Source: Capsicum annuum
Taxonomy: Eukaryota > Streptophyta > Magnoliopsida > Solanales > Solanaceae
DNA length: 64,000 nucleotides
Assembly: GCF_002878395.1 (NCBI RefSeq)
Contig: NC_061121.1
Coordinates: forward strand, 41,459,815 to 41,523,814
Direction: 5' to 3'
The notes under the pieces: generated by a model
Told to the model about the DNA's origin: nothing
What the model saw: only the letters and a program-made list of their open reading frames with translations
Database searches by the model: none
Part shown: in pieces, positions 21,131 to 32,460 of the stretch
Numbering within the stretch: the first letter of the stretch is position 1
How the letters are laid out: each line of letters opens with the position of its first letter
Program-made: the position numbers and the translations under genes

Positions 21131-23635
21131 ATTGTCAGGGTTTTCAAATTCCTTTTCTTTTCCTTTAGGAAATAGTTTTTTGGAAAAAATTAGAAATATC
21201 TTCTTCGATTTTTAAAATCCTATGATCAGAGATCATTTGATTTTGTTTTAGAGAGATAATTTACTTTTTTAAATTTTCTACTTCAGTTTTTAAATCATTA
21301 AAAGTGGTATTTATTCCTGGCATTTGACTAATAGCAAGTCTTCTATTGACTTCAGAGATAGAGTAAGGCATGACATCAATATTAGAGGATTTTGTAACAG
21401 AATTACTAATCTTAGGATTACTGGAAGTATTGGTTGATGTAGAAGTAAGATTAATAATTTTTTGATGAAGCTTCTCATCAGTTACTTCTTTCAGTAATTC
21501 TAGAGCGCTATCAGCAGTAATTGTGGAAATATTTAATTCTAAATCTTCAAATTGAGATTGAAGTTTATAAAACACATCATCACAGTCACAATTATCTTTA
21601 TTACAATCAATGCAAGCATTAGTCATAGAATTTTCATAATGTTCAATATCAGAAGAATTGGGTAATTCAATATTATCCTCAGATTCAGTTGCATAGTCAG
21701 AATCAGAACCAGAAGTATATAAAATACCATAGACTTGATCCTGCACCTCATCAGAGAGTCCTAAAGACTTGAGTTTTTGAAGTTTACAATTAGGGGCTAT
21801 ATGACCATATTGATTACATCTATAGCACTTGATTTTTGCTAGGTCTCTTTTAGACCTATTTTTTGTAAATTTTGAGGATTTGCAATTGGTCTTTCTAGCT
21901 TGACGCTCTTCTAGAGACCTACGTCTATATCTTTTTCGTTGCTAGGGTTTGTCTTTGTAAGAATTACGACCCTTTTCCCTAGCAGAAGGAGGATTTTCCA
22001 TACCAAATTGTCCACAAAAATCTCCTAATTGAGTTTTTTTTTTCTCATTCTATCTAGATTAATTTTCCTAGATAATTTTAATTCATTGTAGAGTTTTAAA
22101 CCTTTTTCAGTACAGGCTGCTAGAAGCTGACCATAAGTAAAATCTGTCCAAGGGATTGCACCGTATTGACCCTTGATGGTTTTTCTAACTCTTCCAGCAA
22201 AAAGTGGTGGAAGACCATCAACAAATCTAGCTTTCCAATGTTCCAATCTAGACTTGGGCAAATCTATAACCCTAGAAAGGAAACTATCTTTATACCATCT
22301 AAATTCTCCTAAATATCTACACCTTAAACCATTTAAGAGAGTGCGAGTGTTTTCATGTTGGTTGGTAAATCTACCTCCAAAGTGTTGAATAATAGTAAGC
22401 ATAAGGGTATAAACGGCATCTTCTCTATTTATAGGAAGATCCCGACCTAGGTTATCTACCCTAGGTAAGAGATTTCTAGCTTCATAGATCTTATTTCGGT
22501 CTTTACTAGAAAGAAAATTGTCCCACCAGCCACGAAGTTGACCAGTAAAACCAGCAACAATCATTTTACAAATAGTGTTATCTAAGTGAGTAGGATTTCC
22601 CATTAGCAATAGTAGAATACATTAACATACGATGAACCAAAATAGACAATTGTCGTTCTAATAAACCATCTTAATTCCATTTGTAAATATGTTCGCCACT
22701 ATAAGAAGTGCTAATGAGGGACCAATCTCTCTCTTCGATCAGGACATCTTGAGGAGTTGGTCGAGGGTAATAGGCAGTTTGCATCCAAGGAATATCTGTA
22801 TATTTCTTTCTTGGTTGTTTTTTGACCAATTCTTTGAGTTTATTTAACTCTGAATGGATTTCTACTCCGATTGGAGTAGTTTGGACATCAGAAAAATTAT
22901 TGGTTAAAGATTCTATAGTATCAGCAAAATTATTAGACAAATCGATAGGTTTTATATTTAGACTAGAGAATTTATTTTCAAGCAATTATTCAAATTGTTC
23001 TAAGTCAGAGGGTTGTCTAAATCCTTCTATATCTATATCAGGAGGTCTTTGAATATGCAGCTTAGTAGTTAGGTTTTCCGACTTACTTTCTGACGTAGAA
23101 GCAATATCGGAAGACTTTTGACCATCACTAAGTTTTTAAATCAAATTAGCCATAATATCAAGTTTTTCATCAAGAGAGGAGATATGTTCTCCTAGAACTT
23201 TTACATAAAGGCTTAAATAATTATTTTGGGCAATCAAACAATTAATTTCAGAAATAGTGATTTTTCCAACTTCATTATCGATAAATTATTGAAAAGCAGA
23301 GAAAGTTAAACCAGTATTGTTAGGCAGTATAAAAGATGATTGAGGAGGGTAAATAGCTTGTGTTATAGTACCATTAGAACTTTGGTAAGATCTTTCAATA
23401 ACCTTGACATACAAAGGCAAATATGCAGACATGAACCATGTCACGAAGTAAATAATTTGATTATGCAATGTGCATCTTTCATAAAATTCTTCAGAGAAGT
23501 TTTTTAACTCATCCGAACTATAGACCTTAAAAAATCAAGTCCAAAAGATAATCCATTTTTTATCAAAAAATTCCTTTTGAATACATTTTCTTTCCTGAGA
23601 ACCAGGACTAAAATCAATAAGTTGTGTCATCATAT
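21131..23635 (-). pseudogene. EPRV minus copy: coat-protein region with CCHC zinc knuckle
   Basis: Begins with ATGATGACACAAC immediately after the movement-protein stop. Segments seen are MSAYLPLYVKVIERSYQ, NNTGLTFSAFQ, the coiled stretch VLGEHISSLDEKLD and the block YYPRPTPQDVLIEERDW. Then comes MIVAGFTGQLRGWWDNF (gag-like capsid fold signature), LMLTIIQHFGGRFTN and FRWYKDSFLSRVIDLP, and the zinc knuckle CYRCNQYGHIAPNC at 21786-21827. An acidic/coiled tail (EVNRRLAISQMPG) follows. About ten stops or frameshifts break it. Several internal blocks differ strongly from the plus copy. Confidence 0.85.
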
Positions 23636-24695
23636 TTAAACAAAATTTATATCAAAATCCATCTCAAATGGGGTAGGATTTTCATTATCAAAATCTTAAA
23701 CTATATTCATTTTGGAATTAATTTTTATTTTTTCTACATTCTTAGGTGTAACATGCAAATCTGCAGACATAATAATATGCAAGGATGCAGCACGATTCCT
23801 AGCTGGACCATATTCTGGATCTATAGGAGAAATATGATGTATGGGAGGTAACCTTCTTGGTAGTGAAAAAGAATTTCTATATACTTGAGGAGTATCATTA
23901 AATTGTAAGTATATTCTACCGTCAGAGTTTTGAGATACATGAGTTAACTCTGAATTAGTCACTTCCTCTGCCAATTGTTTTGGAGAAGTGACTGAATTTA
24001 AAATCCAAGTTTTTGGAAAATCAATTTCATCCCACCTAATAGGTCTATGGGTAGAGACTCTAGATTTTATAAAATTAGTTTCAATAAGAATTGTACAATT
24101 GGAAGAATCATTGATTAGTTTACAGCGAGGATTAAGGGTTGACAACAATCGATAATATATACGATAAGATAGTCCAATAAACTCAAAACCAGGAGCATAA
24201 TTATAACCATAAGTTTTTACATTTAAGGTTAGATCATGAAGAATATTCACATCAGTAAGAGATAATCATAAATATGGTTGAGTATTAAAATATACAGGGT
24301 CATATACAAGAGTAGATTCGATAGATCCTATTAAGGATTTTTGAGAATTTAAATTTCTAGCATCACGCAGAGCAACTAAAAATGTTTCAGGAAGACCCAT
24401 TAATGTTAAAGGTATAAAAGCAATTTGTACCAGACCAATATGCATATAATATAATGTTTTTTAAAAATATCAATATCCTGTTTATTAAGAAGTTGAATAG
24501 TCTGTTCAGCAGCGTTTAAAGCAAGAGATTGCTCAGTGATTTTAATAATTTGTTTGTGCTTTATTTTATCAAAAATCTATATTCATAAATAGTTTTTAAT
24601 TCCACTTTAGGGAATGTCTATTTATTCAGTAAATCTATATCTTGAGGTAAATCTACCTCTTCGAGTTTTGTACTTTTAGTACTAACTTCGCCCAT
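23636..24695 (-). pseudogene. EPRV minus copy: movement protein
   Basis: ATG at 24693-24695 gives MGEVSTKSTKLEEV, the same start as the plus copy. The frame 24250-23696 is continuous with LTLNVKTYGYNYAPGFE, LLSTLNPRCKLINDSSNC, RWDEIDFPKTWILNSVTSP and YGPARNRAASLHI. A stop near 24264 (Gln position), earlier frame breaks and a CAA-to-TAA stop near 23696 inactivate it. Position and similarity suggest the 30K-type movement protein of petuvirus/florendovirus-like viruses, which enlarges plasmodesmata. The natural stop is TAA at 23636-23638. Confidence 0.82.
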
Positions 24696-25549
24696 ATCCA
24701 TGATAGTAAAAACCTTATATCTATGCTGAAAACTTCACCGCATTTAGCATAATTACTATGAAAGGTCCCACACTTTGATACTATCTGTAGGATCTCACAA
24801 GGATGGGGTACGTCACTCATCCTGCCATACCTTATAACAATATCAAATTATGCCAAAGTCGGAAAACCGAACCAAAGCACCAATCAAAATATAAAAGAAT
24901 TTCAAATAGTTTAATGACTGTATGGGATCTTTTATCCAAACAAGGGGCCTGTTAGAGATTTAATAATCTCATGTTAAACTCATATGTCTAGAAGTTCTAA
25001 TTGTTCAGAAATTGCCCTTTTCGTATCAGTACAATGGGCTAAAGAGGCATAACTTACTAGACGTAGTCATAGAGACAAAGCTAACATAAGTTCATTAAAC
25101 TCGACTGTACCACCATTTCAGAACCAAGTCAAGAAACTATAGAAAAATTTCTTTATATTTTGATAGAGTCTGGATCTTTCATAGTTACTATGTAAATGAA
25201 GTTAGAATTTCAACATAGATATAAGAGGTCCTTTAGTCGGACATAGCCACGGCTGGACGAGGGAAAAAGAGGTATTGAATGCTCACAAATAAGGGAGTAG
25301 TGTACCTTAATAGCCTGAAGTAAGGCCATAATAGTAGTAAACGGTGGCTTCTTATTTATTCTTCAAAGTTTATTACAAGAGAGATAAAGGGAGAAGGGAG
25401 AGCTTCAAGAGAGAAAGATAAGAAGAGAACTTGAAAACTTCTACCTCTCTAACAAGAATGAGACGTCTATAAATAATAGGAAAAGGAATCTTGCACAGTA
25501 TTAGATGGGTCCCTGTGCACAGTGCTTTTACTGTTCCATAAGTCTTTAT
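24696..25549 (-). promoter_or_regulatory. EPRV minus copy: leader/intergenic region with decayed primer site
   Basis: Non-coding viral region between the end of the last ORF and the movement protein. The decayed primer site lies at 24773-24785 (minus strand ATAGTATCAAAG, for TGGTATCAGAG). The TATA-like ATTTATAGACG is at about 25450-25465, with a GA/CT-rich tract nearby. It is homologous to 27985-28880 and 36268-37078 but more diverged. Confidence 0.75.
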
Positions 25550-27227
25550 CAAAAGGTCAGATCAAATCTTGTCTTTAGCTTTCCACTTCTTAATGAATAC
25601 TTCAGCATTTTCCATAATTTCTTCATTTTCTAGCAGAACTTTCAGAGGTAGAGAATCTGTGATATCTTCAGTGTTTCCTTCAGTACTGTTCATTGATATA
25701 TCTGAATTTTGTTCCATAATTTAAAGTAATTTATCTCTTACTTCAGATAAATATTGTTCTATAATCTGCATTTTATTTCCCTCATGTGCAGAAATTCTTC
25801 TAGAAACATAGTTAAGACTTTTTTCTTCAACTAAAATCGATTTTTTGGGAGCTTTTTCATATTCGATAATTTTCTTGACTATTTCCTCCCGTTGATCATG
25901 ACCATAGGTGAGTTTAGTATCTGGATCTTTCCAAAGAAATTTGTCCCAGAAATTACAATAGAATGTTCGATATACAACAAGAATATGTTGGGTATCATAG
26001 CCTATTTCTACTGACCATCGATGGATCTAGGGATGGACAATTCTATGTAGAAATACATTTGGTCAATAGTATCGATTTTACAAATATGCTCTGAAAGATA
26101 TAATTCAGTTAAGAAAGGCAAAGATTTCTTCAATGCATGGTAGAGAGAGGAATATTCAGGAGGTAATATTTTGACTGTGGGTCCATGCTGAGTCTACCAT
26201 TGGATAAACCAGTTTGGAATAGGCTTTTCAAATACTTTAGCACAAATTTTTATAAATCAAGTGTGTTTGTGTTTATAATTATTATAGTACAATACTTGAG
26301 AAATGGCTTTAATGTAATCCCAATAGGTAAAATTTGCAAGTGTTTGTCCCATTGGCCCCATTGGTATGGGCTTTTGAGTATGGGCTTTTGAGTCATTGAT
26401 GAAATACTCCATTCTTCAATAGGAATAAGTTTTTTAATCACTATTTTAGAGTATCCATGTACTCCTGGGGTAGATTCTCCAAGGGGACTATGATTAAAAG
26501 TTGCACTGAATGTTTGGACAAATATATGTTCATAATAAGTCCGGGTTTTATAGGATTCACCAGTGAAATAAACATTGGCAATGAGATAATTTCTGAGTAT
26601 CCTCCATGCTTCTTCAGTATTTTATTGACCTGAAATATGCTGATTTTCAATATATAAAATGAGTTCTCTAGCTTCCAATTTTTTATATGAAGGTTTATCT
26701 TCAGAATTTTCGCAAAATAATCTGTAATTTTTTGTTGATCATATATATAGGATTTCAGTTCTTTATATAGTGGATGATTTTCAGGAATATCTTCCAGATG
26801 TACGGAAGAACCAATATTTAGAGTTTTTGATGATGACGATTCATCTTGAAGAATTTTGGAATTAATTAGAGTCCTATTTCCTTGTTGTAACACAAGAAAA
26901 TTAGAACTTGCAGAGCTATATGCAGGATTTCTTTGATCAAAATATGAAGGGTTTGTTCATCCTCCTTGATATGAAGAGTTTTGAGGTCGTCCACCTCTGC
27001 TACATCCTCTGGCTGTTTTCCAAGGTGGTTCCATGCTACATTAATAATTAGGAATTTGATCAGCATACCATGACATATACTCATATAGATCTTCATATAA
27101 TGTGTCCGTTGTGATAAGATCATTAATGGCCTTCCGTAATATAAGCATGCATATCCACATTTACAGGAGCTGCCTTTATAAAAGTGATTACGAATTTTTG
27201 AGAGAAGAAGTGGAGAAAGAGCTTCAT
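25550..27227 (-). pseudogene. EPRV minus copy: last ORF, nearly full length
   Basis: Starts at ATG 27225-27227 (MKLFLHFFSQKF); a 2-base deletion near 27147 breaks the frame early. Later blocks are HLEDIPENHPLYKELKSY, the IEEWSISSMTQKP region, PNWFIQW, GPTVKILPPEYSSLY, ELYLSEHICKIDTIDQMYF and a C-terminal acidic coil ending FIKKW. The stop seen in the plus copies (TAG) is TGG here. It lies upstream, in viral sense, of the minus movement protein, so the minus block was derived from tandem or circular viral DNA. Product function unknown. Confidence 0.75.
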
Positions 27228-27385
27228 TATTCCTTTTAATCCTATAAATATTAGTCACTTAGGTCAATATCAAACCAATAAATATCATTATCAAGAAATT
27301 TGTCATGATTAAAGAATAATTCTTCTTCGATTATACTACGAACCAGATTTTCTAAGATTAGAAAATGAATATCGTTGTTTAAAGG
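27228..27385 (-). other. EPRV minus block: RNase H/last-ORF intergenic piece, head-to-head junction
   Basis: Minus-sense viral intergenic sequence, homologous to 18907-19070, ending with GTTTAAAGG. At 27384-27386 it meets plus-sense viral sequence that begins with the primer site GGTATCAGAGCC, with GG shared by both sides (microhomology). Confidence 0.8.
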
Positions 27386-27984
27386 TATCAGAGCCTAGGA
27401 CATTTCATATTAATTATGCTAAGTGCGATGAAGTTTTCAGCATAGATATATCTTTCTTAATAGAATTATATATTTCAGATCATATTTGTAAAATTGATAC
27501 TATTGATCAGATGTATTTCTACATAGAGTTCTCTATCCCTTGGATCCATCGATGGTCCGTAGAAATAGGCTATGACACTCAACAAATTCCTGTCTTATAC
27601 CGAATATTCTATTGTATTTTCTAGGACAAATTGCTTCGAAAAGATCCAGATACTAAACTCACCTATGGTCATGAACAAAGGGAGGAAATAATCAAGAAAA
27701 TTGCTGAATATGAAAAAACTCCCAAAAAATCAATTTTGGTTGAAGAAAAAAGTCTTAACTATGTTTCTAGAAGAATATTTGCACATGACAAGAATAAAAT
27801 GCAAATGATAGAAGAATATTTATCAGAAGTAAGAGATAAATTACTTCAAACTGTTGAGCAAAATTCAGACATCTCAATAAATAACACCGAAGCAAATACT
27901 GAAGATATTACCGATTCCCAACCTCCGAAAATTCTGATAGAAGAGGAAGAAATTGAAAAAGCTGAAGCATTCATCAAGAAATAG
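27384..27984 (+). pseudogene. EPRV plus block: internally deleted copy (primer site + leader + C-terminal part of last ORF)
   Basis: 27384-27450 is the primer site and start of the leader (GGTATCAGAGCC ... GAAGTTTTCAGCATAG), as before a movement protein. At about 27450 it jumps into the last ORF at ELYLSDHICKIDTIDQMYF. The frame continues with YGHEQREEIIKKIAEYEKT, VEEKSLNYVSRRIFAHDKN and the acidic end IEEEEIEKAEAFIKK, closing with TAG. About 6.9 kb is missing compared with the full copy. 27631-27984 is open for 117 codons. Confidence 0.82.
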
Positions 27985-28791
27985 AAAGGCAAAGACAAGA
28001 TATTACTGTTTGATAAGACCCCTCTATTCTTTTGTAATAGTAAAATCATTGTGCACAAGGACCCATCCATTACTATACAAGATTTTTTTTTTTATTATTT
28101 ATAGACGCCTCATTCTTGTGAACAGGCAGAAGTCAAGAAGTTCTCTCCTTTTGTTTTCCACAAAACTCTCTCTCTCTCTCTCTATCCCTCTTTGTAACAT
28201 ATTTAAGAATTAAATAAAAGAAGAAGCTACTGTTTACTACTATTTCACTCTGGTTCCCGGCTAATCAGGTACACATCTCTTTCTTACTTGTGTACATTTA
28301 ATTAAACTTCTACCCTAACCCAGCCGTGACTATGTCCAGATGAAAGGTTTCTTATAACTATGTTGAAGATCTAACTTCGCTGACATGTTAACTATGAAAG
28401 CTCCAGACTCTATCAAAATATACAAGAATCCTTCTAATTTTTTGACTTGGTTCCAAAATGGAGGTACGGTTGAGTTCAATACACTTGTGTTAACCTTGTC
28501 TCTGTGACTCCGTCTAGTAAGTTGTGCCTCTCTAGCCCATTGTGCTGTTACGAAAAGGGCGAATTCTACACAATTATAACTTCTAGACACATGGGTTTAA
28601 CATAAGGTTATTAAATCTCTGACAGGTCCCATGTTTGGGTAAAAGAGCCCATACAGTCATTAAACTATATTTAAGGTTCTTTTCTATTTTGGCTGGTGCT
28701 TTGGTTCGGTCTTCCGACTTTAGCTTAATCCGATATTGTTATATGGTCTGGCAGGCTGAGTGGCATACCCCAGCCTAAGAGATCCTGTAAA
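27985..28791 (+). promoter_or_regulatory. EPRV promoter/leader region (first plus copy)
   Basis: Non-coding region between the last ORF and the primer site, repeated at 36268-37078. Seen: a TATA-like element TATTTATAG (28096-28104), a CT tract about 60-85 bases downstream (28166-28184), and the polyadenylation signal AATAAA (28213-28218). This order (TATA, start, early poly(A) signal in a terminally redundant RNA) is usual for plant pararetroviruses. It is inferred to drive the pregenomic RNA. Confidence 0.65.
28330..28590 (-). other. 86-codon antisense ORF in the EPRV leader
   Basis: Antisense frame beginning MSRSYNCVEFALFVTAQWAR, present in the same place and length at 36617-36877 and, broken by stops, in the minus block near 25000-25230. 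No known protein is recognised. The two open copies are close sister sequences, so openness alone is weak evidence for coding. Confidence 0.3.
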
Positions 28792-28803
28792 TGGTATCAG
28801 AGT
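28792..28803 (+). promoter_or_regulatory. EPRV primer binding site (tRNA-Met)
   Basis: TGGTATCAGAGT matches the complement of the initiator tRNA-Met 3' end at 11 of 12 bases. It is the minus-strand DNA priming site and by convention the start of the viral genome map. Confidence 0.88.
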
Positions 28804-28880
28804 CTGTGAATTTTCATAGTAAACATGTTAAGTGGGGTGAAGTTTTTTAGCATAGGTATAAGGCTTTTATAATTATAGTT

Positions 28881-29942
28881 ATGGGAGAAGTTAGTACTAA
28901 AAGTACAAAACTCGAAGAGGTAAATTTACCTCAAGATATGGATTTACTAAATAAATGGACAATTCCAAAAGTTGAATTACAAACCATATATGAGTACGGA
29001 TTTTTTGATAAAATAAAACATAAACAAATTATTAAAACAACTGAGCAATCCCTTGCTTTAAATGCTGATGAACAGACTATTCAACTCCTAAATAAGCGTG
29101 ATATTGATATTTTTAAACTTAATTATAATTATATGCATATTGGCCTAGTACAAATTGTCTTTCGACCTTTAACACTAAAGGGTCTCCTTGAAACATTTTT
29201 AGCTGCTTTGCGTGATGCTAGAAATTTGAATTTTAGAAAATCCTTAATGGGATCTATTGAATCAACTCTTGCCTATGGTCCTGTATATTTTAATACTCAG
29301 CTAAATTTACAATTATCTCTAACCGATGTAAATATTCTTCATGCTTTAGCCTTAAATGTGAAAACTCATGGTTATGATTATGCCCCTGGATCTGAGCTTA
29401 TAGGATTATCTTACCGCATATACTATCGTTTATTATCAACCTTAAATCCTCAATGTAAATTAATAGATGATACTTCTGATTGCGCTATGCTTATTGAAAC
29501 CAACTTTATAAAATCCAGGGTTACTACCCGAAGACGTATTCGATGGGATGAAATTGACTTCCCCAAAACATGGATTTTAAACTCAGTCACTTCTCCAAAA
29601 AAATTGGCGGAGGATGTGACTAATTCAGAGTTAACTCAAGTAACTCAAAATTCAGATGGACGAATTTGTCTACAATTTGATAATTATCCCCCAGTCTATA
29701 GAAATTCTTTTTCACTACCAAGAAGACTTCCTTCTATACATCATATTTATCCTATAGAACCTGATTATGGTCCAGCTAGGAATCGAGCGGCATCCCTGTA
29801 TACTATTAATTCTGCAGATTCGCATGTTACACCTAAAGGTGTAGAAAAGATAAAAATCAACTCTAAAACTAATATAGTTCAAGATTTTGATAATGAAAAT
29901 CCTACCCCATCTGAGATGGATTTTGATATCAATTCTATTTAA
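28881..29942 (+). CDS. EPRV movement protein, intact frame (353 aa)
   Basis: ATG lies 77 bases after the primer site and the 353-codon frame is uninterrupted, ending TAA at 29940-29942. The N-terminus is MGEVSTKSTKLEEVNLP. Mid-protein blocks are RPLTLKGLLETFLAALRDAR, GPVYFNTQLNLQL, ALALNVKTHGYDYAPGSE and RWDEIDFPKTWILNSVTSP, and YGPARNRAASL is near the end. It is the counterpart of 23636-24695 (minus). Its place as first gene fits the 30K-superfamily movement protein of petuvirus/florendovirus-type Caulimoviridae. It is the only complete viral gene in the window. The next ATG is 2 bases past its stop in another frame. Confidence 0.8.
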   Translation: MGEVSTKSTKLEEVNLPQDMDLLNKWTIPKVELQTIYEYGFFDKIKHKQIIKTTEQSLALNADEQTIQLLNKRDIDIFKLNYNYMHIGLVQIVFRPLTLKGLLETFLAALRDARNLNFRKSLMGSIESTLAYGPVYFNTQLNLQLSLTDVNILHALALNVKTHGYDYAPGSELIGLSYRIYYRLLSTLNPQCKLIDDTSDCAMLIETNFIKSRVTTRRRIRWDEIDFPKTWILNSVTSPKKLAEDVTNSELTQVTQNSDGRICLQFDNYPPVYRNSFSLPRRLPSIHHIYPIEPDYGPARNRAASLYTINSADSHVTPKGVEKIKINSKTNIVQDFDNENPTPSEMDFDINSI

Positions 29943-29944
29943 CT

Positions 29945-32460
29945 ATGATGACACAACTTATTGATTTTAGTCCTGGTTCTCAGGCAAGAAAATATATTCA
30001 GAAAGAATTTTTTTCTGAAAAATGGAAAACCTTTAGGACATGGTTTTTCGAGACTTATAATCCTGACGAATTACAAAATATTTTTGAAGAATTCTATGAA
30101 ATATGTGTCTTGCATAACAAAATTATTTTTTTGTACCATGGTTTATGTCTGCATATTTACCATCATATATCAAAATAATTGAAAGATCTTATCAAAATTC
30201 TGATGGTACAATTACTCAAGCACTATATCCTCCTCAGTCTTCCTTTATATTACCCAATAATACTGGAATGACTTTTTCTGTTTTTCAAAAATTTGTTAGT
30301 GAAGATGTTGGAAAAATTACTGTTTCTGAAATAAATAACCTTATCGCCCCAAAATAATTATTTGAGTCTTTATGTTAAGGTTTTAGGAGAACATATTTCC
30401 TCTCTTGATAAAAAACTTGATGAATTAATTGAGTTAGTTAACAAACTTTGCCCGCAGATGAATTCCTCTAACATTCCTTCTACTTCCGAAAACAAAGAAG
30501 AAGAAGGATATATTTTATCTAAACCATGTATCCAAAGACCTCCTGAAATAGAAGGATTTGAAAAGGTTTCTCAATTAGACCAATTAGAAAAACTCTTAGA
30601 TAAAAAGTTCTCTCGTTTAAACATTCAACCTCTTAATATTTCTGATGATTTTGTGCAAAAACTCAAATCTAATTTTGCTGATAATATCGAATCTACTCAA
30701 AATACTGGAGATATAATCTCTTCCGAGTTAAATAAGGTAAAATGTATGATTAAAAAACAATCGGGAAAAATAACACTGATATTCCCTGTATGTCTACTGC
30801 ATATTATCCACGTCCAACTCCTTCAGATGTTCTGATAGAGGAAAGAGATTGGAATCAAACAAATACTTCTTATAGTGGAGGAGCTATTTATGAATGGAAT
30901 ATTAATGGATTATCAGATCGACAAATCTCTATTCTTATCCATCGAATGTCCATGTATGCTACTATTGCCACAGCCACTGCTTCAGCAGAGAATCGGGCCA
31001 ATCGTACTGACCCAACAATTTGTAAAATGATTGTTGCGGGCTTTACTGGCCAACTTCGAGGCTGGTGGGATAATTTCCTAGATGACGATAAAAGCGAGGC
31101 TATTTTTAATGCCACCAATGATAAACCTGGAAAAGATAATCAAGGTCGACCACTTCGGGCAGGGCGATCAGATGCTATCTATACCCTTATGCTTACCATT
31201 ATTGAACATTTTGGAGAAAGATTTACCAATCAGTATAAAAACATTAGAACTCTTCTTAATGGCTTAAAATGCAAACATTTAGGAGAATTTAGATGGTATA
31301 AAGACACCTTTCTTAGTAGGGTTATGGATTTACCCGAAAGTAAGTATGACTATTGGAAAGCTAAATTCATTGATGGCCTTCCACCTTTATTTGCTGAAAG
31401 AGTTAGAAAATCACTTAGAGGATCTTATGGCAAAGTTCAGTATTCAGAAAAAACTTATGGTCATCTTATTATAGCTTGTACTCAAGAAGGCTTAGCTCTT
31501 TGCAACGAGTTAAAATTAGCCAGACAAATTAAGCTCGAAAAACTCAGAGAAAAATCCCAATTAGGAGATTTTTGTGAACAATTTGGTATGGATAAACCCT
31601 TAGCAAGAAAACCCCAAAGATATTCCAATCCTGATAAATCCTTTAGAAATAAACGTTCTAGGCATAGAACCAAAGAAGAAAGTGAAACTAGAAAATCCTT
31701 TCGTAAGTCTACCAGGTTCATGAAAAATAGATCAAAAAGAGAGTTAGCAAAAATTAAGTGCTATAAGTGCAACCAATATGGTCATATAGCTCCAAACTGC
31801 AAATTACAAAAACTCAAGTCCTTAGAACTTTCTGAAGAAGTTCATGACAAAGTTTATAATTTATTATATACCTCTGATCCCGAATCTGATTCTACATCTG
31901 AAAATGATTTTGAATTACCTAATTCTGATAGTGAACTCAATCAGGTTGATAAATGCAATGATTATGATAATGATATTTGTAATTGTAATGAAATAATGTA
32001 TAAACTTCAAGCGCAATTTGAAGATCTTGATTTAAATGTTCAAACTCTTACTGCCGATAATGTCCTTGAATTACTGAAAGAAGTTACTGATGAAAAACTT
32101 CGTGAAAAAATCATTAATTTTGCTACTCAAAAAACTTCTACTAGTATTTCTAAAGATAACTCTTATGATAATTATCACATGTCATATTCCTTAGCCGAGG
32201 TTAATCGACGTCTTGCATTGAGTCAAACTCCAGGTAGAGATACTACCTTTAATGATTTAAAAATTAAAGTTGAACAATTAAAAAATGAAATTGTCTCCCT
32301 AAAACAGAATCAAATGATCTCCGATCATAGAATTTTGAAAATCGAAGAAAAGATTCTCGACATCCCTGAAACTTCTATTAGTTCAAAAGGAAAAGAAAAG
32401 GATTTTGAATACTCTGAAAATTTCGAAATTGATAAACTTCGTCCAAAAGAAGATTTAAAA
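29945..32460 (+). pseudogene. EPRV coat-protein region with CCHC zinc knuckle
   Basis: Four consecutive frames: 29945-about 30130 (MMTQLIDFSPGSQ), 30145-30357 (MSAYLPSYIKIIERSYQ), 30362-about 30765 (LGEHISSLDKKLDELIEL) and 30790 onward. Single-base indels separate them near 30130, 30345 and 30765. The last frame is open for 676 codons. It holds YYPRPTPSDVLIEERDW, the capsid-like MIVAGFTGQLRGWWDNF, FRWYKDTFLSRVMDLPES, a basic RK-rich run (31600-31740) and the knuckle CYKCNQYGHIAPNC (31759-31800). An acidic linker and a coiled stretch follow. Its role was capsid formation and RNA packaging. Confidence 0.87.

Noticed and set aside
22173..22388. 71-codon plus frame
   Set aside because: Antisense shadow of the viral coat-protein region.
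28792..28803. tRNA-Met-like sequences (also at 9729, 27384, 56995)
   Set aside because: Only 12-13 bases complementary to the tRNA 3' end; they are primer sites, not tRNA genes.
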